This document shows positions 39,949-50,561 of a stretch of DNA of 64,000 nucleotides, in pieces. The notes under the pieces are model-generated. The model did not search any database and was not told the origin of the DNA. It saw nothing but the letters and a program-made list of their open reading frames with translations. Position 1 is the stretch's first letter. The number at the start of each line of letters is the position of its first letter. The position numbers and the translations under genes were made by a program. This DNA is from Glandiceps talaboti (taxonomy: Eukaryota; Hemichordata; Enteropneusta; Spengelidae), in contig NC_135558.1 in NCBI RefSeq assembly GCF_964340395.1, positions 8,154,001 through 8,218,000 of the forward strand, written 5' to 3'.

Positions 39949-40434
39949 CAAAGTTCATTCACCTACCTCGCTGTTATGCGGTTAAACTGCAGCTATTGCT
40001 GCAAAAATTGCTGCCATAACTAGTTCCACACATGCGTATTAGCCTTGTTTATCTACACAGCCATTTTGAAAGCATGACAGTGAACGATATCATGAGTACG
40101 ATCCAAATGACGAGCGATCATAATTTTGTGTCGAGTGATCGTAATTTTCCATTCAAATGATACCTTATTTTTCAAAAATAAGCAACTCTAAGTATTTTTA
40201 TATCAGTTTGATTACATAACACTCACTCTCACATTATGTCAGTGAGGGGGCTGGTGGAGAACAAACAATCCCATGAGGCAAGTGGTGGTAAAAGGGTTAA
40301 AACTCATCTCTGTCAACAGATTTTCACTTTCCTCGACCAGTTTCATCTTCTGTTGTTCTTCAAATTATTCCCATTATACCATAACCGAAAAATATGGAAT
40401 TTATACCTTTGTAATTCTATGTCATGACAATGCA

Positions 40435-40718
40435 CATCAATGTCATGACAACATGCGTCTACATCACTGGTTCTGCTACGTTCAAAATATTATTCAAAAC
40501 ATTCAAAATTGCCATTACTTTCCCTGATTTTTCTGTGATATTACTGGCACTGGTATAATTATGTTATTCTCCAATATTTTTCTTCTTCAGCCGGGAAATA
40601 CTTGTGACCTAAGGGTTGTCACTACTCATCCAGCAGCTTATAGTGATAAAGGCCCCTTAGGTCACTCATCTTTTCCTTAACTGGATGAAGACAAATTTTG
40701 GGGAATACTATCTAATTG
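40435..40718 (+). mobile_element. Dispersed family C, copy 4
   Basis: Same block order as copy 3, with TGACCTAAG at 40605 and CTTAGGTCA at 40656 in the fold-back half, ending GGGGAATACTATCTAATT. Confidence 0.78.
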
Positions 40719-40719
40719 T

Positions 40720-42035
40720 AGCCCTATGTCCTTTCATTCTGTAATTTGTTTTTCGTTGTGCTGGAGCTCTCCAGAGAGAACAGATGCATTGTAAATACTT
40801 TTACCATTATTATCAGACAAATGAAAACAAAAACGTAAAAAAAATGTATGACACTATGGCACAGAGGAAGTACAAGTAGCCAAACACTACACACCAACAT
40901 TTTGTACACATACATTACAACAAGACACATGTAGCTTCACATGACTTCTCCATCTATTACAAAAGCCCTCGGTTGCATCTGTTCAAAAAACATCAATCCC
41001 ATTTCTTGGCACACACTCCTACACACAAACTTTGTACATTCTTAAAGGTCACAAAAATTACAAAAATCACAAAAGGCCAGAAATTAACACATAGAACATG
41101 CACAATTGTACATCTTCAAAAGCTCCAAAAACATCAGTTTTCAAACATAGCCTTCTTGATGAAACTATATTTGGGAAGTAAATCTGATCACTCATATAGT
41201 TCATATTCATGTCTTTTCATTGATTGCTAAGGAAGCAATTTATTTTTACAATAGCCAGTGAGAAGGGCCCATCACTTTGTTTTTCAAGAGCATGTTTCTC
41301 TTTCTCGGCAACTATAATAAGAACACATTCTGACAGAAATGGCGTATCATGTTATGTTACACTAATAGTAATAGTTCTATACCATGTGGGAAGCAATACC
41401 TACTAACCTAGTAACAACAGTGTTTTGAATTTTCCGGAGCATCTTCCTTCTTGTCACAACCATTACACTTTCAACAGGAACCAAATTCTACATAACACGC
41501 TCAAGTCTTTGAGTTTCTGTTATTTCATTTGTCATTTAATTGAGAAGCAACATCATTGTAACAATAGCCAGTAATAAGTGTGGTTTTTAAAAACAAGTTT
41601 TTTGAAGCATCTTCCTTCTTGTCACAGGGTACAATACACATGTATAACAGAACTGAATGCTACATACATCGTATCACTCATATTTGTCAGGTTTCTGGGT
41701 TTTTTCTGTTTTCTATTGATTGAGAAGTGACATCCTCCCTCACAATAGCTAGTGCTAATTATCTTATCTAATATTAGCACAATTCTTGTCTGGCACATTG
41801 GGACTTCTATTTTGCAATGCAAGCGGACTGCACAAAACTAGTGTTGTTCTACTTGCTAATGCAACCAATAGCATGTATTTACAGGCAATGGACCTATTGA
41901 CGGTTCCAAGATGAATCACGTGCCTCCTCATGCAACACCTTGTATTTTGAATGTGCACAAGGTTGTGCACATGCTACTCGCGGATGTTCAGGAAGATCAT
42001 ATAAATTATATAGTACGTCCTGGTTCATCTTTAAT
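40720..42035. other. AT-rich unique DNA
   Basis: Two loosely similar segments (GCATCTTCCTTCTTGTCACA at 41440 and 41609; AACAATAGCCAGT at 41250 and 41560) suggest an old duplication of about 160-310 bp. No exon seen. Confidence 0.4.
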
Positions 42036-42045
42036 GTTATAATAT

Positions 42046-42110
42046 TACACATAAATATATATATGCACACATAAATATATATGCACACATATATATATAT
42101 ATACACACAA
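42046..42110 (+). repeat. (ACACATAAATATATATGC)n and AT/AC repeat
   Basis: Two to three units of CACACATAAATATATATG followed by (AT)n(AC)n. Confidence 0.85.
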
Positions 42111-42509
42111 TGTAGTATTAGTATGTGTGTTTGTAAATGTCAGAATTTCAAATATTGTATTCAACATTCAAGACTGTCAGCTGCATGTGACCTTTCATGT
42201 GACCTTTTTAGCAAAATTGTTAAAGCAAGATGAATAAATTAGACATCACTGAATGCCCTACAATTCACTGTGCAGACAGAGACAAACTTTTTACATCAAT
42301 GGTATGCATGGCTGTCTCCTTCAATTCAGTTTTACATTTGACACTACAATAAACACAATTCAGTCGTAAAAGTAGCTAACAAAGAGACACCAAGCCTTCA
42401 TTCAAGTTGTTATTATTTGAAACACAGTTACACAGGTATATACCAGATTTAACGGCTTACTGCAAGCTTTCAAGTACAGTACAACCCAACCCAATATTCC
42501 CTTTCCAAT

Positions 42510-42880
42510 TAGCTAGCTCAGTTACCCAGAATTTAACATGTACCTGGCTAACAGAGCTGGTCCATGCAAAACCATTTCAGTGTCCAATGCATACTGGTGA
42601 GATGTTAGTGTCAGCCAAGAGTTAGCACTGAGCTAGTCTGGAGTTAACATAGGACTGGTGCAAGCATTAAAAAACCCTTTCAGTTGTGAACACATACTGG
42701 TAAGGTGTTAGTGCAAGCCCAGCGTTAGCATTCACCAGGCCTGGTGTTATTAAAACATACATTTTGTACAACTGATGCAGACATTAACTCTTCAGTTTGC
42801 TAAAATACAAGCTGGGAAGGTGTTCTTTCCAGCCAAGTGCTAGTACCAAACTCGCCTGATGCTAGGTGATTCTTGAGTTG
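42510..42880 (+). repeat. Degenerate tandem array, about 118-bp unit, 3 copies
   Basis: Each unit carries TTTCAGT, CATACTGGTRAGRTGTTAGT, GCCAAG-GTTAGCA and CTGGTGTTA-type blocks in order, with progressive divergence. Confidence 0.65.
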
Positions 42881-44355
42881 CACATAACATCTACTGTTTA
42901 TTCAAATTTATTTCAACTAAAAAATCGCAAGGGTAGGTAGGCCTGTACATTTCACAACTACAATTCTGTGAGAACGACCATCTACAACCTTTTTCATTCC
43001 CACTCAAAACAAAAGACTCTTCAGGATTTGTTTATAAGATAACATTGAAAATCAATCAAAATAAAAACATTGGAATGAAATATCATCCACCCTACTGTTT
43101 GGTGTCCCTGATGGAACATCACTGAACATAAAACCCTGTTGGGTGCCTATCACATTATATAGTACTCAATCATTAGAGAACATGAATACTGTTTATTTTC
43201 TTGAAATATCCTTGGGGATCTTTATGTCACTTATGTAAGTATGAGTCACAGCTGTTTGATTGATGAAAATATTGATTGATGACCCAACATTAATTTCCAT
43301 ATCTTAATGTTATGCACAATATATACAGCTATGCAATAAAAGCATACCTTCGGGTGATACAATATACTTCAGGAAGTACAAGGGTCTAGTATGTCCATGT
43401 GACCATTCACAAAAAGTTCTCTGGTTAAAGCTGCACAACAGCTTGAAGTATCATATGTAGTGTCACCACTCATCTAGTAAACTATCTGTGTGGTCGTTTT
43501 ATATACGATCTCTCTCCATGCATAGTCAAATGGACAAATTCTACCGATATGTAGCTAAATTTCCTGCTGGGGAAAGGGTGAACAGCACATGTCAATCGTA
43601 ATCCATCGCACACTGACACAAGGTCGTCATTGGCTACTTTGCTCAGTTCACTACAAACTCAAACCTCCAGTCTTTAAGTAAGTCACATGAGTACGTGAGA
43701 ATGTTATCATGTTTTTATCAACGCTCCAATAGCATTAAACTACCACTGTCAGTGGTAAGAACAGAAAGCCAAACTACAGAGACATTTGACTATACAGTGG
43801 AGCGAGAGATCGTAGAAAACGGCCAAACGTATAGTTCCTAGACTATGCCATCACTTCCCTTGTCATGTTTTCATTACCACAAAACACAATATCTGTCATG
43901 CATACATACACACGTACTGTGGATTACCTTATTTTCTGGGAACAAACCTTCAGTTATTAATATTTTGCTTGGGTAATATACTCATTGTTTGTGAGAAATT
44001 ATATATGTATATCATGTTAGTAAAGTTATCTTAGTGAAAGAAAACCCAACAAATGAAAATATGATTGTTGACCAAAATATTGTAAACAAAATCCTATCAG
44101 AAATTAATTACAGCTGAAAACAAAGTATTCCACAGTAAGTAAAGTTGATCAAAACAAAACTTAGATTAACATGAATTTGTACAATGACATTATTCTTACC
44201 ATTAAACAAAGTAAAAGACACAATATTTAAAGTTGTGAAAAGAATGCAGAGCACAAAAACAGAGTTAACAGATTAACAGAATAGTTAACACAGATTAATA
44301 ATAAAATACTCACATTTACGTTACAAATGAAAACACACAATATGTAGACATACAT
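42880..44355. other. AT-rich unique DNA
   Basis: No exon or repeat recognised. Confidence 0.4.
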
Positions 44356-44358
44356 ATG

Positions 44359-44731
44359 AGGGTGACCTATTTTTTTTCGACCGGCCAAAGTTTTCAGCTT
44401 GGACAGCAAATATTTTTTTCTCTTTTATTTGCATTTGCCATAAAAAAATTTGTGGAATAGTGCTCTCTCTGGCAAGAATAAGTAAGTGTCTGAACTGTCA
44501 ACGACATCTACAGTCATGGCAGCGGCGATGACACTTGATCACGAACAGAGCATTTCTTTCATGACAGAAGTTATTCATGTGGGGGGAGGGGGGCTGACAA
44601 CATGACAATTGCGTAGAGAGGCTGAGAATAACGAAGATGATTTCTTACTTTTTTTACTTTTTTTTTAATTGACCGACTGACCCATAGTTGTTATGAAAAA
44701 GTAATGAGAAACAAAAAAATAAGGTCACCCT
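44359..44731. mobile_element. MITE-like element H, 56 bases inside the exon 2 donor
   Basis: Inverted ends AGGGTGACCTATTTTTTT and AAAAAAATAAGGTCACCCT bound a 373-bp segment with no coding sequence. Each end contains an AGGTCA half-site. No clear target duplication is seen. Confidence 0.65.
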
Positions 44732-44786
44732 AATAGACACCACAGAATAAGTATAACATGAGGACAGTATGAGAAATACGACTTAC

Positions 44787-45200
44787 CTGACGCTCTATCT
44801 CCACAAACAGCGCAGATTGTCTTATTCAACGAAGATGGAGTACTTTGAGATGAATTCATGGAGGCTGGTGTACCTGGAGTTGAAGGTGCTGCTGGTGACA
44901 TGGGTGACTGCATTGGTCTTGCTATCAAATTACCTTGGGTGATTACGGGTTTGATGTCTTCATGTGGGCCTCCCATTCCCATACCCATGGGCGAGTTCAG
45001 AGACATTGGGGGTTGTGAATTTAAGGAGGCCATGTGGCCCATGGCTGACATATTCATACCTGGTGAGCCGACTGGAACATTTGACAAATTGCCCATTGAA
45101 CCGATGGGACCCATGGGGCCGCCATGGTGTGGCAGGGCTGATGTGACTGGTGGTGGTGGTGGCACTTGCCCTGTGTGTTGTGGATGTTGTCCATAACCAT
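44787..45200 (-). CDS. RXR: RXR exon 2: A/B (AF-1) domain and start of DNA-binding domain
   Basis: This is the clearest coding exon here: 414 bases, phase 1 at both ends, 137 full codons plus split codons. The acceptor has a pyrimidine-rich tract ending TTCGCAG at 45201-45202. The donor is TCAG|GTAAGT at 44786-44781. The product is first rich in Pro, Gly, Met, Ser and Asn, as in RXR A/B domains. It includes PHEDIKPVITQ, matching the EDIKP motif around the SUMO-acceptor lysine region of vertebrate RXR. It ends with NKTICAVCGDRAS, the start of zinc finger I with the first two zinc-binding cysteines. In RXR the next residues are GKHYG, and the junction falls in that same place (Ser/Gly-Lys). COUP-TF and HNF4 use CVVCGD or CAICGD with different upstream domains, so RXR is the best call. 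Confidence 0.93.
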
Positions 45201-45691
45201 CTGCGAACATGAAATGCAAAAGAGACAAAACAGAAATAAGATTGTTAATACCATAGCAACCGATACCTTAAAATCAGTTGTATATTTGCCTGAAAACATC
45301 TCAGGGAATCTGCAAACTAAAACTGGCCAAGTTACCTTATAGTCAGCCATCATCCTCATTATTGCTTGTGTAATTTTACATAAAAAGTTGTGTGTGTAGG
45401 TGTGCATGTGTGTGTATGTGTCTGTGACTGTGTGTGAGGGAGGGGAATACAAACACTGATTTACACGTATATTTCAAATCACAGACATTCAAAAAAAATC
45501 ATCCATATCCACATGAAAGGTAGCACTTTAAAAACTACACAGTACAGTATAGGGCTTGTAACACTACAATACAAATAAATCACAGCAGAATATGAATAAT
45601 TAATGTGACTAATTAAATTCACAACTGGCATCATGATGCTCACATATACTGAAATACATACGCCACTACCAACTTTTAGTATACCTTTTTT

Positions 45692-45696
<5 letters not shown>

Positions 45697-45740
<44 letters not shown>
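45697..45740 (+). repeat. (CA)n microsatellite
   Basis: About 22 perfect AC units. A GT-rich imperfect tract also lies at 45390-45440. Confidence 0.95.
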
Positions 45741-45747
<7 letters not shown>

Positions 45748-45749
45748 CA

Positions 45750-47755
45750 TGATATCCATGATATACATGTACACATTTCAGTTTTCTTTACATGGCTATT
45801 GTCAGACAGAATCCATGTATGCTATACATTTCACAGCACAGTACAATATGATTGTAGGCTATGTACAGTATACATGTACATGTACATCACATAGACAGGG
45901 GTCATCTACTGTCATCCAATGTGAGAAGGTTCCCTGGCTTTGAAAGTCATGTTAGATCTATGTCTTCTTGTACTTGGAGAAATCTCAATATACAAATTGT
46001 ATAAATCCAAGTATTCTTAAACACAATAACACAACTGTGTCTGGGGAAATTACCAATACATATTTAGTTTTTTTCCCATAAACGTAATTTGAGACTCAAC
46101 TTTGCCATTTAAAATTGTGTTGGTATTCATGCTATAAATATTGACGAGAAAAATGTCATTTTTTACTTCAAAAAAGGGTCAAACCTATTCTATGTAAAAG
46201 TTTTTCCAGACTTGTATTTTAGGCACATGAAATATATATGTATAACAGATGACATACACATAGTAAACAAGTCAAAATCAGAGAGATCGTCACTGTACAC
46301 ATGGCTTCAGCTCTAATGAATTCATTGGAGGTTCACTAATTAGTGACAAATAAATCAACACCTTCAAAAGGCTGACCTGACAACCTTTTCAACAAAATTC
46401 ATATAGAATTCTCAATATCAACCAGTATTACCTTCAACCATTTTTGTACCAAAATAGCTCCTTTACATAAATTACAACCCACCCTTCCCTCCACCCTCCA
46501 ACTTACTCACATTATATTTAATTCCCCTGCAAATAGATTGGAAATAAATACTTTTCAAAGTTCAAATGATCCAGGTTTTTACATTTGTTTTTAAAGAACC
46601 TCAAATAGTCTGTCTCACAACAGAAAAATCTGCACTCCAAATTTAGTTTTATCTTTACTTCATAACAATTAGTATTTTACAACATTGTGTTTGACCAAAG
46701 GTTATTATTGTGGAACATGTAATGATGGAATATTCCAGTATGAAAATTGTAACCTTTTAATTTATATATATATTTCAAAAGTTTGTTTTAATCAACTTAA
46801 GTATTTTCTTAATTGCAAATTCACAGTCAATGTTTTCCTCATGGTAATGTAAGACTACAAAGCGTTATAGTAAACAAAACCCGTCAAAAGTTAACCTACG
46901 CACTTTGCATATTTTGAATATCACGTTGACCTGTGGTGCTAGAAGTTGATAAAAGAGTATGTAAACAAGCCCTGTGTTGCACAAGTATGCAATTCAGTTT
47001 GAAAGAACACGTGGTGAACTCTCGAATTCGTCATGTTTGTCGCTCTGGGATCTCCAATTCGTTTTTTTTTTTACAGATGCCAAACAATTTTCTCTTGAAA
47101 AAACAGTTTCATAACTATTAATCGACTTAGGCGTAAAAAATGACGGTGGCAAAATTTGTTTACATAGCACACTGCCACAGATATTGGACCACGGTGGTCC
47201 TTGTTCGCATAAAACGCCATATTCTTCGTTCTGACCTCTCCGCGTTACGCTTAAGATTGTCGCTGGTAATAGCTAAAATTAGGCTGAATGTTAACAACAA
47301 CATGTCCGCTTTACAATGTAGAAATACTACGGGCTTGGAAACGATTTTTAAAAAGGAATACGTCGATGCGTGTTGAATAGGCAAACCATACAATTACTTG
47401 TGAAGCGATTATATAACCAACGGAGTTGCTGACTGACTATATACATACGCAACGTAAAACCCGCGCTAACAACTACACCATGGGTTCATTTAGGGACAAC
47501 CAAAACCTTTCAAAAATTACACCTAAATTGATTCGACCAACCCACCCGACAACATACACACAATCTGCATGTTATAATGAACAAGGTGAATGAACTTATT
47601 GTTTGGATTGCTCGGGATTTCTGGTAGAAATGTGGTCAAAAGGTGTCTATTTTACCTCGTTTGACCCCACATTAGAATTTTCCAAGGCCAGGGATCGAAC
47701 ACCGTTTATACACTTTCTACGAGTTGAAAACGTAACAGTCACTCGACAATCTTAC
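45750..47755. other. Intronic DNA between exon 1b and exon 2
   Basis: AT-rich to about 46900, then more CpG from 47000 to 47750. That leads into the exon 1b promoter island. No further in-frame exon found. Confidence 0.45.
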
Positions 47756-47777
47756 CTAAATCTGACATGTGATCCAT
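47756..47777 (-). CDS. RXR: RXR exon 1b: alternative short first coding exon
   Basis: On the minus strand an ATG at 47777 in a strong start context (GCCATGG) opens seven codons, MDHMSDL, plus one base. A consensus donor follows: TTAG|GTAAG, with GT at 47755-47754. Phase is 1, so it joins exon 2 in frame through the same split Asp codon as exon 1a. An in-frame TGA lies 18 bases upstream of the ATG. It sits at the edge of a CpG-rich region with CCAAT and CRE-like sites, which supports a separate promoter. In this isoform the first zinc Cys is near residue 137, close to the vertebrate RXR-alpha spacing. Seven codons could fit by chance, so transcript evidence decides. Confidence 0.58.
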
Positions 47778-47966
47778 GGCTGGACACTCCTGTCAATCTG
47801 CAAATATCACAGAGACTTCAGACAAGTTGAAATCCGGATGGTAAAAAACACTAAACTCGACCGTGTTGTATATGGGAGACTATTTGGAGAATCGCTAATC
47901 GTCTACCTCATTCCAGATCTCTACAGCAGCGAAAGATTATGGATTCCCGTCATGCATTGGAAATCA

Positions 47967-47975
47967 TCAAGGTCA
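47967..47975 (+). promoter_or_regulatory. Extended nuclear-receptor half-site TCAAGGTCA
   Basis: TCAAGGTCA matches the extended monomer site known for SF-1 and ERR type receptors, and contains the AGGTCA core that RXR partners also use. It lies 190 bases upstream of the exon 1b ATG and 8 bases from the CCAAT box. It may be functional or chance; no second half-site with standard spacing is seen. Confidence 0.35.
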
Positions 47976-47982
47976 TTGGCTG

Positions 47983-47992
47983 ATTGGCCAAT
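47983..47992. promoter_or_regulatory. CCAAT box (NF-Y type), palindromic ATTGGCCAAT
   Basis: ATTGGCCAAT contains CCAAT on both strands, and a further ATTGG begins at 47975. NF-Y boxes of this kind are typical of CpG-rich proximal promoters. It lies about 205 bases upstream of the exon 1b ATG. Confidence 0.4.
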
Positions 47993-48010
47993 CGCTTCTC
48001 ACCCTTTCCC

Positions 48011-48031
48011 TGACGTCGAGTGTTTACGTCA
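48011..48031. promoter_or_regulatory. Two CRE-like motifs
   Basis: TGACGTCG at 48011 is one base from the full CRE palindrome, and TTACGTCA follows at 48024-48031. Both resemble CREB/ATF sites and lie just beyond the CCAAT box relative to exon 1b. Confidence 0.35.
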
Positions 48032-48194
48032 GTGGTGCGCCAGTACCTAATGTAATGACGATCGTTGGAATTGTCGACATTCGGGCGACTTTATTCAATT
48101 CGATTCGATTTCCAATGTCTTTGATCAACTCCCCATACAGTTTACAATTATTTTAGCGACGACGGTGGATATATCCAACACATCAGACCGCGGC

Positions 48195-48202
48195 TATAAA
48201 AG
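48195..48202 (+). promoter_or_regulatory. TATA-box-like TATAAAAG in plus orientation
   Basis: GGCTATAAAAG is a textbook TATA box on the plus strand, in GC-rich surroundings and pointing away from RXR exon 1b. No convincing plus-strand gene follows; a TATG/TG microsatellite begins 50 bases downstream. It may mark divergent transcription or be chance. Confidence 0.25.
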
Positions 48203-48250
48203 TTGTGGTGCGCAAAGAGATCATACCGTTCGAATATAATAAAAACACCA

Positions 48251-48332
48251 TGTATGTATGTATGTATGTATGTATGTATGTATGTATGTATGTATGTATG
48301 TATGTATGTATGTATGTGTGTGTGTGTGTGTG
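48251..48332 (+). repeat. (TATG)n(TG)n microsatellite
   Basis: About 16 TATG units then 8 TG units, starting 50 bases beyond the plus-strand TATA-like motif. Confidence 0.96.
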
Positions 48333-48548
48333 TTTGTCTGCGCTGTCTATGTTGTCATACACTAGTCCCACGTTCACTATATGCATAATATATTTTGGTA
48401 ACACACAGTTTACTTGATATCTCAGTCAGTCAACAATACTTAGTAACAGCTTAATTAATTAAACAGCCCAAAGCAGATATATTGATCGAACATTTTTTTT
48501 GTTTTAAATCTACTTGAGTGCAATTTTATACGTCCAAAGACAATGTAT

Positions 48549-48632
48549 CGCATCAGCAAAATGCCACTCCTTGTTTACATCATGGCGAGAGATTCTGTAA
48601 CAATATTGAACCGTTCCTTGTAATTCTCAGGT
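48549..48632 (+). repeat. Duplicated segment, copy 1 (partner 50486-50561)
   Basis: CGCATCAG, CTCCTTGTTTACATC, TGGCGA, TGTAACAATATT, AACC and CTTGTAATTC recur in order in the partner 1.9 kb away. Confidence 0.7.
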
Positions 48633-49158
48633 GTTGACATTGACTACTCGGAATGTAGTAAGTAGATGTTGAAAGAGAATTAGACCTAGCCGAGTTTCGA
48701 TAGGACTACTTGAGATTAATCAATCATGATCATTTCATAATATTTAATTTTAAATGGTGACCTTCATATACTATTTTCGATGATGATTCATCGACTCGGA
48801 GTTTTAAATAAAAGCTTTTTGTTCACAATTGACAATTATGCATACTATTGGGATATTTGATCAGTTTAGGTCCAGTGCACAAATAAAATTTGATTTTAGT
48901 ATTATCCCGATTGCTTTTATTAAAGAGATGGAAGTTTCAAAATGCAGGTTTGTATACCCCCGAGATATAGCCTTTGTCTGAACGGAGGCTATGTTGTACA
49001 GTCTTAAAAAATCATATGTAAATATGATGGCGTTTGTAAGAATGAAATAAACACGATCTACGGTTAGAACGTAGAACGCTGAAGAAAGATTTCCAACGTC
49101 TATGGTTTGAATAATATCTTGTGATAAATACATAGTGTCGTTCAGAAGGGTGTCATTT

Positions 49159-49612
<454 letters not shown>

Positions 49613-49632
49613 AGGAGGACAAGAGATTGTTT

Positions 49633-49846
49633 TCAAGGATTTTCCACTATTATAGCTAATACACATGATGATGTGTTGCACTTGGCTGTCACGGCTGTCA
49701 CAATAGTTAAAAGATATATGACCGTCAATGCAGCTCACTGCAATGGTGTCTGACAGCAGTAACGACCATGGTATAATAGATGTGTCTGATTGTAAGGCTG
49801 GAACACAGCAGAAAGACCACAAATGCAGTGATAAGCTTGGGTTTGT
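49633..49846 (+). mobile_element. Dispersed module D, copy 2, next to a composite microsatellite
   Basis: Partner of 22451-22672 with the same block order, here with a CACGGCTGTCAC insertion. It again lies directly after the microsatellite. Confidence 0.75.
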
Positions 49847-50485
49847 TATGGGGCAGGAGAGAAGGGATGGGGAGGGGAGGGGAGAGAGAAAGAGAGGGGA
49901 GAACGAGGAGGGAGGGAGGGCCAGAGACGAACATGTAGACAGACAAAGTGGTTATGGGTTAGTGGATGGAACGATACAGACAAGAGCCAGGCATGGCGAA
50001 ATAATGGAGGCATAATTCGTTTATTTTAATACTTGATACTCAGTTTAAAATGTAGTACACTCCAAGTTATTGACCTTTTTGGTCAATAAAATCCTATGTG
50101 TATGTTTCATCAAAAAACTACACGCCTACGTAGGTCCTTTGAATAACGAATCGCGAAGACGTGGTCGTTTTCTCTGTATTATATAAACGACTAAGTAATC
50201 TGGCTAATTTCTCTGTTATAAAAACTGCGCATGTGCTCTAATACATGTATTCAGCTGAAAATCATAGGCTAACCTGAGTCTCGATACGTTGTCGATGACG
50301 AGTGTTTTTTTTACCTGTTGCCAAGATACCTACAGAATGACGACAGTGGTAGATCTCACAGTAGGCTCGGCGCGTCTTGTATATTTCTTTTCAAACGACT
50401 TGTTCATTTCCCTTCAGGTAAATTTCGTCGGTGTAAATTGTATTTATCATGATATGCCACAAACCAGGGCCTCAAACGTTTCATA

Positions 50486-50561
50486 CGCATCAGTTAAATG
50501 TCATTCCTTGTTTACATCGTGGCGAAATTGTGTAACAATATTTAACCATTTCTTGTAATTC
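50486..50561 (+). repeat. Duplicated segment, copy 2
   Basis: Partner of 48549-48632, sharing TTCCTTGTTTACATCGTGGC and TGTAACAATATTTAACC-type blocks. Confidence 0.7.

Larger units (their letters stand above)
47778..48060 (-). promoter_or_regulatory. Presumed internal promoter and 5' UTR for RXR exon 1b
   Basis: Compared with the intron around it, this block has many CpG dinucleotides, an ATTGGCCAAT box, a TCAAGGTCA nuclear-receptor half-site and two CRE-like motifs. All lie within about 260 bases upstream of the exon 1b ATG. The palindromic CCAAT box works on either strand, so orientation is inferred from exon 1b. Start site unknown. Confidence 0.45.

Noticed and set aside
44858-45196. Plus-strand 112-codon frame opposite RXR exon 2
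   Set aside because: Antisense shadow of the biased Pro/Met/Gly codons in exon 2. The minus-strand reading has splice signals and a zinc-finger match.
45323-45346. Minus-strand MRMMADYK ending at AAG|GTAACT, near exon 2
   Set aside because: Phase 0, out of frame with exon 2, and lies in intron next to a GT-rich repeat.
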